A stretch of 64,000 nt of DNA from assembly GCF_000829465.1 (NCBI RefSeq), contig NZ_JXAL01000012.1:1-64000 (forward strand), given 5' to 3'. Shown here piece by piece: positions 10,915 to 19,949 of this stretch (the first letter of the stretch is position 1; every line of letters begins with the position of its first letter). The notes beneath the pieces were generated by a model. It was not told the DNA's origin and searched no databases. It saw only the letters and a program-made list of their open reading frames with translations. The position numbers and the translations under genes were made by a program. Origin of the DNA: Cohnella kolymensis (GTDB taxonomy: Bacteria; Bacillota; Bacilli; Paenibacillales; Paenibacillaceae).

Positions 10915-10944
10915 AAAGACCACTTTAAAGGTGGTCTTTTTTCT
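10915..10944 (+). terminator. rpmH terminator (possibly partial read-through to rnpA)
   Basis: AAAGACCAC (10915-10923) pairs with GTGGTCTTT around a 7-base loop and is followed by a T-run. It lies between rpmH and rnpA, which would set a higher level of L34 mRNA than of RnpA mRNA. Confidence 0.75.
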
Positions 10945-10978
10945 TTAATAATTTCCGGACAAAATGGAGCGGTTAATC

Positions 10979-11404
10979 GTGCATAGAAAGCTTCGCCTTC
11001 GGAAAAGAGAAGATTTTAACGTCGTTTACCGGCATGGCCGTTCCTTCGCCAACTCGCAGTTTGTGGTGTACTGGCGAAGACGATCGGGGCAGCAGGGATC
11101 TTTTCGTTTGGGTATATCCGCCAGCAGCAAGCTGGGGGGAGCCGTTGTACGCAACCGGCTTCGCCGAATGATTAAAGAGATCGTCCGGTTGAACGCCGGT
11201 AAATTGATGGAAGATACGGATTTAATCTTGATTGTGAGAAAACCTGCGCTGTCTCTTCCATATAAGCAGATGGAAAGCAGTATCCTGCATGTGCTCAGGA
11301 AAGCAGGTTTACTTAAAGTCGCGGCTCCCTCAGCACAGGGACAAAAGAAGCCGGCAGGCCATGGTATGCGGACAAGCGGCAACAAACAAAAACAAGGCAA
11401 ATGA
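10979..11404 (+). CDS. rnpA: ribonuclease P protein component
   Basis: Protein subunit of RNase P, which matures tRNA 5' ends. It is about 141 residues from the GTG at 10979, which gives MHRKLRLRKREDFNVVYRHG, the usual N-terminus, and is preceded by GGAGCGGT; the ATG at 10964 has no ribosome binding site. The family motif RNRLRRMIKEIVR is the RNA-binding helix. The C-terminal tail (AAPSAQGQKKPAGHG onwards) is longer and more basic than in B. subtilis. Confidence 0.93.
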   Translation: MHRKLRLRKREDFNVVYRHGRSFANSQFVVYWRRRSGQQGSFRLGISASSKLGGAVVRNRLRRMIKEIVRLNAGKLMEDTDLILIVRKPALSLPYKQMESSILHVLRKAGLLKVAAPSAQGQKKPAGHGMRTSGNKQKQGK

Positions 11405-11535
11405 GGCGCTGACGGATGGACAATCCCGCGCTTTTCTTTGCCTTTCTTCTTATGGTATAGTGTACCTGTGGTATTCTGTTAAAAACAGGGTTTCTCTGCA
11501 CATCTGATGAGGGTTTTAGAGAGGAGTTTTTTGGT

Positions 11536-12357
11536 TTGCTGCGTAATCGCAAATGGTGGGTCGTATTGGGAGCGCTAGCCGTCCTGTCGATACTGGCAGG
11601 CTGTACGCCTCAAGGCCAAGCGACATCTACAGAAGAATTGGCGGCATCCGGCAACTGGTGGTATCGCAATGTGGTCTACTGGTTTGCACTGATGCTTGAT
11701 AAGTTTGCCGATTTTTTCGGCGGAGAGTACGGATTATCGATATTATTGCTGACGGTCATCGTTCGGACTCTCATTTTACCGCTGATGATCAAACAGTATA
11801 AGAACACGAAAGCAATGCAAGCATTGCAGCCCGAGATGAAGAAGATCCGGGACAAGCATAAAGATGATCCTCGCAAACAACAAGAAGAAATGATGAAGCT
11901 CTACCAGGCGAACCAGGTTAATCCTTTGGCAGGCTGTTTACCTCTGCTGATCCAGATGCCGATATTCATAGCGCTGTATAACGCTATTGTTATGAATAAA
12001 GAGATCGGTCAGCATACATTTCTCTGGTTACAGCTCGGTGAGAGAGATCCGTACTATATTTTACCTATAGTAGCAGCTATAACGACTTACATTCAGTCCA
12101 AGATGATGGCCAAGCAGCAGCCTCAAATGGGTCCAATGAAAGCTTTGATGCTTATTTTCCCTGTGATGATCTTTGTCATGGCGATCAACTTCCCGGCTGC
12201 GCTGCCGCTTTATTGGATATACAGCAACATCTACACCATTGTGCAGAACTATTTCATGTATGCTCGTTCTCCCAAGCCTGTCGGCGATGTTAAGGAGGCC
12301 CTGCCAAATGAAAAAGCTGGTGGTCAGAGGAAAAAGAATAGAAGAAGCGGTTCATAA
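11536..12357 (+). CDS. spoIIIJ: membrane protein insertase SpoIIIJ (YidC/Oxa1)
   Basis: YidC/Oxa1/Alb3 insertase of 273 residues. The TTG start at 11536 follows GAGGAG. The N-terminus is a lipoprotein signal with lipobox LAGC (Cys23). The conserved cytoplasmic coil (MKKIRDKHKDDPRKQQEE) and hydrophobic segments with NPLAGCLPLLIQMPIFIALY follow. It inserts membrane proteins, and the B. subtilis homologue is also needed for sigma-G activity in the forespore. The last 50 bases overlap the start of jag in another frame. Confidence 0.93.
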   Translation: MLRNRKWWVVLGALAVLSILAGCTPQGQATSTEELAASGNWWYRNVVYWFALMLDKFADFFGGEYGLSILLLTVIVRTLILPLMIKQYKNTKAMQALQPEMKKIRDKHKDDPRKQQEEMMKLYQANQVNPLAGCLPLLIQMPIFIALYNAIVMNKEIGQHTFLWLQLGERDPYYILPIVAAITTYIQSKMMAKQQPQMGPMKALMLIFPVMIFVMAINFPAALPLYWIYSNIYTIVQNYFMYARSPKPVGDVKEALPNEKAGGQRKKNRRSGS

Positions 12358-12925
12358 TGGCCTTGCCCAACTAGGCGTCTCTGAAGACCGGGTGAAAGTG
12401 ACGGTTTTGGAGCAACCTAGTAAAGGATTGTTCGGACTCATCGGAGTGAAAGAAGCCAAAGTGGAGCTGGAACTGCTCTCGGATGGAATCGATGAGGCGA
12501 TCCGGTTTCTGCAAGAAGTTTCGACGGCGATGGAGCTCACCGTTTCTGTCGAACGGTTGGATGAGAACGATGCGGTACGGCTTAACATAACCGGCTCTGA
12601 CTTAGGCATTCTGATCGGCCGGCGCGGACAGACTTTAGATTCTCTTCAATACCTGGTTAACATCGTGGCGAATCGTCACTCGAACCGGCATCTTCGGATC
12701 GTGCTGGACGCAGAGCAGTTCCGGGAACGGCGCCGGCAGACACTCGAGGCTCTCTCGGAGCGCATCGCAACGCGGGTCATGCGGTCACGGAAGGAAATTA
12801 TGCTGGAGCCGATGACGTCACAAGAAAGAAAGATCATTCACGCTCGGCTGCAAGCTCATCCGAATGTGAAGACTTACAGTCAGGGCGACGAACCGAATCG
12901 CAGAATCGTAATTGCACTAAGGTAA
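12308..12925 (+). CDS. jag: RNA-binding protein Jag (KhpB; Jag-N, KH and R3H domains)
   Basis: A 205-residue protein starting MKKLVVRGKRIEEAV at the ATG at 12308, with AAGGAGG upstream inside spoIIIJ. The Jag_N domain ends with SKGLFGLIGVKEAKV, the KH domain carries ILIGRRGQTLDSLQYLVN (GxxG loop), and the C-terminal R3H region has ERKIIHARLQAHPNVKTYS. KhpB/Jag homologues bind RNA and affect cell-wall synthesis and sporulation. It overlaps spoIIIJ by 50 bases, implying translational coupling. Confidence 0.93.
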   Translation: MKKLVVRGKRIEEAVHNGLAQLGVSEDRVKVTVLEQPSKGLFGLIGVKEAKVELELLSDGIDEAIRFLQEVSTAMELTVSVERLDENDAVRLNITGSDLGILIGRRGQTLDSLQYLVNIVANRHSNRHLRIVLDAEQFRERRRQTLEALSERIATRVMRSRKEIMLEPMTSQERKIIHARLQAHPNVKTYSQGDEPNRRIVIALR

Positions 12926-12937
12926 CAATAGAGGAAT

Positions 12938-12979
12938 ACGCAATGGCTTCCGCTTTTTTGGCGGGTCATTGCGTTTTTT
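12938..12979 (+). terminator. jag terminator
   Basis: ACGCAATG (12938-12945) pairs with CATTGCGT (12967-12974), followed by a T-run. It ends the spoIIIJ-jag unit before mnmE. Confidence 0.8.
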
Positions 12980-13015
12980 GCTTCATGATTCAGTGAGTAC
13001 AAATGAGGGATAGGC

Positions 13016-14392
13016 ATGGTTGAAGATACGATAGCGGCGATCGCCACAGCTTTGGGTGAAAGCAGCATAGCGGTCGTTCGGGTAAGTGGGGAACAAGCTG
13101 TTGATACTGTCGCCAAAGTGTTCAAGTCTAAACAAGATCTCAGACAAGCTTCGACGCATACTGTCCATTACGGCTGGATCATAGATCCGGAGTCAGGGGC
13201 AGTGCTGGATGAAGTATTGGTTACCGTGATGAAAGCCCCGCGTTCGTTCACAGCTGAAGATGTTGTCGAGATTAGTACACACGGAGGCATTGTCGCTGTG
13301 AAGTCGGTGTTGGAAGTAGTTCTGAGGCACGGGGCTCGTATGGCGGAGCCTGGTGAGTTTACTAAACGCGCCTTCCTGAATGGAAGAATTGATTTAGCCC
13401 AGGCTGAAGCGGTCATCGACCTGATCCGGTCCAAATCCGATCGAGCCTTTCAGGTTGCGCGAAGACAGTCGGAAGGCGCATTATCAAAGCAGATTATTCC
13501 GATGCGGCAGCAGCTCATTGAGCTGTTAGCTCACGTTGAAGTAAATATAGACTATCCTGAACATGATGTTGCGGATGTGACTGCAGGCGTTATCCGTGAA
13601 AATTGCGGCGCGGTGTTGAATCAGGTGAAGGAGCTTCTAAAAAGAGCCGATGAAGGTAAAATACTGAGGGAAGGTATTGTCACGGTCATTGTCGGCCGGC
13701 CCAATGCAGGCAAGTCTTCGCTGCTCAACGCATTGGCCCGTGAAAATAAGGCGATCGTAACGGACATACCGGGCACGACACGTGATATTGTAGAAGAATC
13801 GATATCTTTGTCCGGCATTCCTCTTCGGTTATTGGATACCGCAGGTATTAGGGAAACGAGCGATACGGTTGAACGAATCGGAGTAGAGAGATCGCATGGG
13901 GCATTGAACGAAGCGGATTTGATTTTACTGGTGTTGAATAACAACGAGCCGCTTCATGAAGATGAACGTAAGCTGCTTAATCAGCTCAAAGACCGGTCAA
14001 CGATTGTTGTCGTCAATAAAATCGATTTGCCAAGGCAATTGGATATAACAGAGGTGCAAAAGGATTATCCGCCGGATCGGATCGTCTATTTGTCAGCCAA
14101 GGAAGGGAAAGGCATCGAGGAGCTGGAAAATGCCGTTTCGAGTATGTTTTTGAGCGGCGATGTAGAATCCGGCGATTTGACGTATGTCAGCAACGCGCGG
14201 CATATTGCCCTTCTTCACCAGGCTAAAGCTTCACTGGAGGATGCGATAACTGCATCTTCAGCACAGATTCCGATTGATCTGATTCAAATCGACATTGCCG
14301 CCACTTGGGATACATTAGGCGGAATTTTAGGAGATGCCGCCGGTGACTCTCTGCTAGATCAAATTTTTTCTCAGTTCTGTTTGGGCAAATAA
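13016..14392 (+). CDS. mnmE: tRNA modification GTPase MnmE
   Basis: With MnmG it makes the carboxymethylaminomethyl group on U34 of tRNAs. The protein has 458 residues. An N-terminal tetrahydrofolate-binding domain (VEDTIAAIATALGESSIAVVR) is followed by a helical domain containing a G domain: G1 GRPNAGKSS, G2 DIPGTTRD, G3 DTAGIR, G4 NKID. The C-terminus ends FCLGK, the variant of the conserved C(I/L)GK motif with the catalytic cysteine. The ATG has AGGGATAGG upstream. It precedes mnmG by 32 bases. Confidence 0.97.
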   Translation: MVEDTIAAIATALGESSIAVVRVSGEQAVDTVAKVFKSKQDLRQASTHTVHYGWIIDPESGAVLDEVLVTVMKAPRSFTAEDVVEISTHGGIVAVKSVLEVVLRHGARMAEPGEFTKRAFLNGRIDLAQAEAVIDLIRSKSDRAFQVARRQSEGALSKQIIPMRQQLIELLAHVEVNIDYPEHDVADVTAGVIRENCGAVLNQVKELLKRADEGKILREGIVTVIVGRPNAGKSSLLNALARENKAIVTDIPGTTRDIVEESISLSGIPLRLLDTAGIRETSDTVERIGVERSHGALNEADLILLVLNNNEPLHEDERKLLNQLKDRSTIVVVNKIDLPRQLDITEVQKDYPPDRIVYLSAKEGKGIEELENAVSSMFLSGDVESGDLTYVSNARHIALLHQAKASLEDAITASSAQIPIDLIQIDIAATWDTLGGILGDAAGDSLLDQIFSQFCLGK

Positions 14393-14424
14393 CATAAAAA
14401 AGTAAAGCGAGGAGGGGACAAACC

Positions 14425-16321
14425 ATGAGCTATCGTGCAGGAGATTATGATGTTATCGTCATCGGAGCCGGCCACGCGGGCGTTGAAGCGGCCCTTGCAG
14501 CTGCCCGAATGGGCTGTGAAACGCTTCTTCTGACAATTAATTTGGATATGGTAGCCTTTATGCCTTGTAACCCGTCGGTAGGCGGGCCGCTAAAGGCCAT
14601 GTGGTGCGCGAGATTGATGCATTAGGCGGTGAAATGGGCCGCAATATCGATAAAACGTTCATCCAAATGCGTATGCTGAATACGGGTAAAGGCCCTGCCG
14701 TTCATGCGCTGAGAGCGCAAGCGGATAAATTCCTGTATCAGCAAACGATGAAAGAAACGATTGAAAAACAAGAAAGACTGACCCTGCGTCAAGGTTTGGT
14801 GGAAGACCTCATTGTGGTGGACGGAGTTTGCCAAGGGGTGATTACCAAAACAGGCGCCGAATACGGTGCAAAAACAGTAGTCATGACAACAGGTACCTAT
14901 TTGCGCGGAAAAGTCATTATGGGTGAATTGATGTACGAAAGCGGACCGAACAATCAGCAGCCTTCCGTGAAATTGTCGGAAGCCCTAACACGCCTTGGCT
15001 TCCAATTGGCCCGCTTTAAGACGGGAACGCCTCCGAGAGTGCATGAAGATACGATCGATTTCAGCAAAACGGAGATTCAGCCGGGTGACGATAAGCCTAA
15101 ATACTTTTCCTATGAAACCGAATATATGGCCCATTCGGAGCAGCAGCTGCCTTGCTGGCTGACCTACACATCCGAAGAGACGCATCAGATTATTAATGAT
15201 AATTTGCACCGTGCTCCGATGTTTTCCGGATTGATCGAGGGAACAGGACCACGCTATTGCCCATCGATCGAGGATAAAATCGTACGTTTCGCCGACAAGC
15301 CGAAGCACCAGATTTTCCTGGAGCCCGAAGGACGCAATACGAAAGAGTATTATGTGCAAGGTCTTTCGACCAGTATGCCGGAAGACGTTCAACTGAGCAT
15401 CTTGCGGTCGATTCCCGGCTTGGAGAAAGTCGAAATGATGAGAACCGGCTATGCCATCGAGTATGATGCAGTCGTTCCCACCCAGCTGTGGCCTTCACTC
15501 GAGACCAAAGTCGTACCGAATTTATTCACGGCCGGTCAAATCAACGGCACCTCGGGTTATGAAGAAGCGGCAGGACAAGGCATTATGGCCGGCATTAACG
15601 CGGCAAGAAAGGCGCAGGGCAGGGAACCCGTCCTTATCGATCGCTCGAAAGGGTATATTGGCGTCATGATCGATGATCTGGTGACTAAAGGAACGAACGA
15701 ACCGTATCGTCTGCTCACATCCCGAGCCGAGTATCGTCTGCTGCTGCGGCACGACAATGCGGATTTGCGTCTTACTCCTACAGGTTATGAAATTGGCTTG
15801 ATCAGTGAAGCGCGGTACCACAAGTTTATTGAAAAGAAAGAGCGTGTGGAAGCGGAAATCGCCCGCCTCAAGGAAACAAAATTCCGTCCTGACGAAGCCG
15901 TTCAAACTATGCTGCTGCCGCCGGATCCGCTCCGCTGCAAAACACAGTCGACGGGATTACGCTTCTGCGGCGTCCGGAGCTGAGTTACAGCCATCTTGAG
16001 AGCTTGTTCCCTTCTCCTGTCGAGCTGACGGAAGATATGAAGGAACAGGTTGAAATTCAAACTAAATATACGGGTTATATCGAAAAGCAGCTGTTACAAG
16101 TGCAACGTTTGGAAAAGATGGAGAAGAAGAAGATCCCCGAAAATATCGACTACGATATCGTTCATGGACTTGCTATGGAAGCGAAACAAAAGCTGGCGAA
16201 AATCCGTCCTCTGTCGATCGGTCAAGCCTCCCGCATCTCGGGCGTGACACCGGCGGACCTGTCGATCTTGTTGGTGCATCTTGAGCACTATAATCGGGTG
16301 ACAGCAGCGGCCCGGGGGTAA
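14425..16321 (+). CDS. mnmG: tRNA modification enzyme MnmG (GidA), with two frame breaks
   Basis: FAD-dependent partner of MnmE. The N-terminal frame has the FAD motif [19 protein letters not shown] but leaves the reading frame at about 14589. Adding one G there restores [24 protein letters not shown]. The middle frame (about 14601-15914) carries the MnmG body, for example [14 protein letters not shown] and [13 protein letters not shown]. One more missing G near 15914 would rejoin it to [21 protein letters not shown] and the C-terminal helical domain that binds MnmE. Both breaks are one-base losses in GG contexts and all family residues are otherwise present, so a sequencing error is more likely than a pseudogene. 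Confidence 0.9.
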
Positions 16322-16323
16322 GA

Positions 16324-17049
16324 ATGGACATCGTTCAACAGCATTTCATCGAACATTTGCAAGATCTGGGCGTTTCATTGTCGAAGCAGCAGCTCGAGCA
16401 ATTCGAGACCTATTATGCGCTTCTTGTCGAATGGAACGAGAAGATGAATTTAACCGGTATTACGGAAAGAGAAGCGGTGTACGAAAAACACTTCTATGAT
16501 TCTCTGACCCTTGTCAAAGCTGTCAGCTTTAATGAGCATTCTTCGCTGGCAGACATCGGTTCAGGTGCGGGATTTCCCTCCGTTCCGTTGGCCATCGTAT
16601 TTCCACATTTGCAAGTGACCATCATTGATGCGTTGGCCAAACGGATCGGTTTTCTTAAAGAGGTCTCTTCACAGCTCGGTTTAAGTCAAGTTAACTGTTT
16701 ACACAGCCGGGCGGAGGACGCGGCCAGGATGAAAGAGCATCGCGATCATTATGATGTGGTCACGGCGCGAGCTGTTGCCCGGCTGGCTGTGCTGAACGAG
16801 TTTTGTCTCCCGTTTGTGCGTACCGGCGGTTTGTTCATTGCGATGAAGGGCTCCGACATTGAGGTTGAATTGGAGGAAAGCCGCTACAGCGCGAAGAAAC
16901 TGAACGGTAAAATAGACGATGTTCGGCGATTAACGCTGCCCGCTGAAGGGGCGGAACGGCATTTGATTATTGTATCAAAGGTTAGTTCGACGCCACCCTT
17001 ATATCCGCGCAAGCCGGGGATCCCATTAAAATCGCCGCTGTTAAAATAA
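16324..17049 (+). CDS. rsmG: 16S rRNA (guanine527-N7)-methyltransferase
   Basis: SAM-dependent methyltransferase acting on G527 of 16S rRNA; loss gives low-level streptomycin resistance in several bacteria. The 241-residue protein has the SAM motif DIGSGAGFPSVPLAI (about 78-92), the acidic strand VTIIDALAKRIGFL and the RsmG motif VVTARAVARL. It starts 2 bases after the mnmG stop, consistent with co-transcription. The parS pair lies just downstream. Confidence 0.96.
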   Translation: MDIVQQHFIEHLQDLGVSLSKQQLEQFETYYALLVEWNEKMNLTGITEREAVYEKHFYDSLTLVKAVSFNEHSSLADIGSGAGFPSVPLAIVFPHLQVTIIDALAKRIGFLKEVSSQLGLSQVNCLHSRAEDAARMKEHRDHYDVVTARAVARLAVLNEFCLPFVRTGGLFIAMKGSDIEVELEESRYSAKKLNGKIDDVRRLTLPAEGAERHLIIVSKVSSTPPLYPRKPGIPLKSPLLK

Positions 17050-17066
17050 TCGGTCACTCAATCTAA

Positions 17067-17116
17067 TGTTCCACGTGAAACATTTACCTTGAGCAGGTTG
17101 TGTTTCACGTGGAACA
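17067..17116. promoter_or_regulatory. parS: inverted pair of parS centromere sites
   Basis: TGTTCCACGTGAAACA (17067-17082) and its exact reverse complement TGTTTCACGTGGAACA (17101-17116) lie 18 bases apart between rsmG and noc. Each matches the bacterial parS consensus bound by ParB/Spo0J. Because they are inverted they could also form a 16-bp RNA hairpin followed by TTTTC, doubling as an rsmG terminator. These sites seed ParB-CTP spreading and SMC loading near the origin. Confidence 0.93.
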
Positions 17117-17328
17117 TTTTCTTGTCTATAGGCATTAACATGTGGAATTTGGATATATGAAAGTTTTTAAAATAGCAGGAAAACAGTAAGTTTACGGCGA
17201 ATATATTAATCTATTAGAATGTGTGCCGCATATACGCTTTCGGGCGTGAACTGGCGGCGCTTTTTCGTCGCTTGAGAGGGGTAAGAAAGCTTTGACCCTA
17301 TCCTACTTAATGTGGTGATTATTAAGAA

Positions 17329-18144
17329 ATGAAAGAACCGTTTTCACGACTGCTTGGACTTTCGGACCGGAGCAATCAAGAAGAAGTTAAACAAATTCCG
17401 GTCAAGGATATTGTGCCCAGCCCTTATCAGCCACGTTCTGTTTTTGATGATGATCGTATTGATGAACTCTGCCAAACGATCAAAACACACGGGATCATAC
17501 AACCGATTGTCGTTAGAATGCGGAGCGGCAAATACGAGATTATCGCAGGGGAACGCCGTTGGCGCGCCGTTACTAAGCTCGGACTGGAAACGATACCTGG
17601 AATCATAAGAGACATCAACGATTCCCAAGCCGCTTCCGTCGCGCTTATTGAGAATCTTCAGAGGGAGGGACTTACCGCTCTTGAAGAAGCGATTGCTTAT
17701 CAGAAGCTGATTGATCTGCATCAGTTGACGCAGGAAAGCTTGGCGCAGCGACTCGGTAAAAGCCAATCCACAATCGCCAATAAAATCCGCCTGATTCAGC
17801 TTGGCGAGCAGGTGAAGATGGCTTTACTGGAACGTAAAATTACGGAGCGCCATGGAAGAGCATTGCTTTCGTTGCCTAATGAAGAGATGCAGAACAAACT
17901 GCTCGAAGAGATCATCGAGAAAGAATTAAACGTGAAACAGACGGAAGTGAGAGTCGCATTTTACTTGGAGGCCGTAAAGCCCCGCAAGCAGAAAAGAATC
18001 TCTTTTACAAAAGATGTTCGTCTCGCATTGAATACGATACGTCAATCCGTTGATATGGTAACGGGTTCCGGCATCCCGATCAAAGCAAGTGAAAAGGATT
18101 GCGAAGATCATTACGAAATCATTATTCAAATACCTAAACGTTAA
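17329..18144 (+). CDS. noc: nucleoid occlusion protein Noc
   Basis: A 271-residue ParB-family protein. The N-terminal ParB/CTPase region has [20 protein letters not shown] and [12 protein letters not shown], followed by the central helix-turn-helix [21 protein letters not shown]. Noc binds its own palindromes and stops cell division over the nucleoid. It is told apart from parB by position (before soj) and by the short N-terminus [13 protein letters not shown], which resembles the membrane-targeting helix of Noc. The ribosome binding site before the ATG is weak. Confidence 0.92.
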   Translation: MKEPFSRLLGLSDRSNQEEVKQIPVKDIVPSPYQPRSVFDDDRIDELCQTIKTHGIIQPIVVRMRSGKYEIIAGERRWRAVTKLGLETIPGIIRDINDSQAASVALIENLQREGLTALEEAIAYQKLIDLHQLTQESLAQRLGKSQSTIANKIRLIQLGEQVKMALLERKITERHGRALLSLPNEEMQNKLLEEIIEKELNVKQTEVRVAFYLEAVKPRKQKRISFTKDVRLALNTIRQSVDMVTGSGIPIKASEKDCEDHYEIIIQIPKR

Positions 18145-18251
18145 CGAATGGTTCGCGGTCCAGATGTTTGCCGGAGAGATGTAACGGTAAACGGAACGAG
18201 TTGGTCCGCATTTTCTTTCCCCTAAAGGCGATAAATATTGAGGTGAATAGG

Positions 18252-19025
18252 TTGTCTAAAATCATTGCGGTTGCCAATCAAAAAGGTGGTGTCGGAAAGA
18301 CGACGACAGCGGTCAATTTGGGCGCTTGTCTCGCTTCTCTGGGCAAAAAAGTGTTGATTGTCGATATCGATCCGCAAGGAAACACAACAAGCGGCATCGG
18401 CATTAACAAAGGCGACGTTAATTACTGTATTTACGATGTATTGATTAATGAGGTGCATCCCAAGCAGGCTATTACTGAGACGGGCATTGCCAATCTTAAA
18501 ATTCTTCCGGCTACCATTCAACTGGCAGGTGCTGAAATAGAATTGGTTCCGACGATGTCACGCGAAATTCGCTTGAAGAAAGCGCTGGGACTCGTACGCA
18601 AAGAGTATGACTACGTTCTGATCGACTGCCCGCCATCTTTGGGCATCCTGACGATTAACTCTTTGACGGCGGCCGATTCGGTTTTGATCCCGATTCAATG
18701 CGAGTTTTATGCGCTTGAGGGATTAAGTCAGCTCCTTAATTCCATCAGACTCGTGCAGAAGCATTTGAACACCTCGCTGCAGATTGAAGGCGTTCTGCTG
18801 ACCATGTTCGACGCTCGGACGAATCTTGGAATCCAAGTGATCGAAGAGGTTAAGAAATATTTTCAACAAAAGGTTTATCAGACGATTATTCCGCGTAACG
18901 TCCGGTTGAGCGAAGCGCCTTCTCACGGGCAGTCCATTATTACTTACGATCCGAAGTCAAAAGGTGCAGAGGTGTATCTCGAACTGGCGAAGGAAGTGAT
19001 TAGCTATGAGCAAGCGGCTAGGTAA
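18252..19025 (+). CDS. soj: chromosome partitioning ATPase Soj (ParA)
   Basis: Deviant Walker-A ATPase of 257 residues. The TTG at 18252, preceded by AGGTG, gives MSKIIAVANQKGGVGKTTTA with the deviant Walker A KGGVGKTT. Walker A' IVDIDPQGN and Walker B VLIDCPPSLGILT follow. Soj works with ParB in origin segregation and also regulates DnaA in Bacillus. It overlaps the parB start by 20 bases. Confidence 0.96.
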   Translation: MSKIIAVANQKGGVGKTTTAVNLGACLASLGKKVLIVDIDPQGNTTSGIGINKGDVNYCIYDVLINEVHPKQAITETGIANLKILPATIQLAGAEIELVPTMSREIRLKKALGLVRKEYDYVLIDCPPSLGILTINSLTAADSVLIPIQCEFYALEGLSQLLNSIRLVQKHLNTSLQIEGVLLTMFDARTNLGIQVIEEVKKYFQQKVYQTIIPRNVRLSEAPSHGQSIITYDPKSKGAEVYLELAKEVISYEQAAR

Positions 19026-19853
19026 AGGGTTAGATGCACTCATAACTTCTTTATCTATTAAGGAAGACGATAAAATTGTTGAAATACCGTTGTCGCAGCT
19101 GCGGCCGAATCCCTATCAGCCTCGCAAATCATTTGACGAGGATGCAATCAAGGATTTGGCGGAATCGATCCGTGAGCACGGCGTAATCCAACCGATTATC
19201 GTCCGTCAGGCGTTAAAGGGATATGAAATCATTGCCGGTGAACGACGGTTCCGCGCTTCACAGCTGCTGGGCACAGCGACAATCCCTGCAGTAGTGAGAA
19301 TGTATAACGATCAACAAGTGATGGAAATCGCGCTGATCGAGAATGTGCAAAGGGAAGATCTGAACGCGATTGAAGTCGCGGTGGCGTACAACGCGATTAT
19401 GAACCAATTTACACTCACTCAGGAAGAATTATCTCTAAAGGTGGGTAAGTCCAGATCGCACATTGCGAATTTCCTGCGGTTGCTGTCGCTTCCGGAAGAA
19501 ATTAAAACTATGTTCTACGTGGAACATTATCAATGGGACATGCGCGTGCTCTCGCCGGAATTAAAGAAGATTCAAAGAGAAGAGAGCTGGCTCAGCTGAC
19601 GGTCGCTAACGAGTGGAGCGTTCGCGAACTGGAAGAGGCGGTGCAGAAAACCGAGGTCAACGGAAAGCCGAAAACGAAGTCGAAATCTAAAAAGCGCGAT
19701 CCCTTCCTGGAACAGCTGGAAGAATCTCTGCAGGAGAAATTTCAGACAACCGTAAGGATCAAGCCGAATAAAGATAAGGGCAGAATCGAAATTTCCTACT
19801 TTGGAAAGAGCGATTTGGAAAGGCTGCTGGAAATGCTGAAGGCGATGGCGTAA
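19006..19853 (+). CDS. parB: chromosome partitioning protein ParB (Spo0J), one frame break
   Basis: Centromere-binding CTPase that clamps on parS. The N-terminal frame has the ParB box PNPYQPRKSFDEDAI and GERRFRASQLLG, then the helix-turn-helix LSLKVGKSRSHIANFLRLLSLP. At about 19527 the frame is lost. Adding one T restores VEHLSMGHARALAGIKED, and the neighbouring frame continues through the acidic and basic linker to the dimerisation tail ending LLEMLKAMA. The break is a TTT to TT loss and is probably a sequencing error. A degenerate parS lies inside the gene at 19510-19525. Confidence 0.92.
19510..19525. promoter_or_regulatory. degenerate parS-like site inside parB
   Basis: TGTTCTACGTGGAACA matches the parS palindrome apart from two positions and encodes the same protein segment (MFYVEH) as the parS site located within spo0J of B. 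subtilis. The central ACGTGG differs from the ideal CACGTG core by one half-site base, so binding may be reduced. Confidence 0.5.
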
Positions 19854-19865
19854 AACAGCGATGAG

Positions 19866-19921
19866 GATAGCATACCCAAGTTGTAATCTTCCCACGGAAA
19901 GATTAAACTAGGTATGCTATC
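19866..19921. terminator. hairpin between parB and the class V aminotransferase
   Basis: GATAGCATACC (19866-19876) pairs with GGTATGCTATC (19911-19921), with an inner AATCTT/AAGATT stem. The 3' side lacks a long T-run on either strand, so it is a plausible but not typical terminator. Confidence 0.5.
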
Positions 19922-19949
19922 GTTGTTTCGGGGCGGTGAACAAGTATAA

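Noticed and set aside
14425..16321. Programmed frameshifting in mnmG, parB, ssb or dnaB
   Set aside because: Different breaks have no shared slippery sequence or downstream structure; sequence error is simpler.
17050..17328. Riboswitch or mobile element between rsmG and noc
   Set aside because: The palindromes are exact parS sites; no other structure or terminal repeats with a transposase are present.
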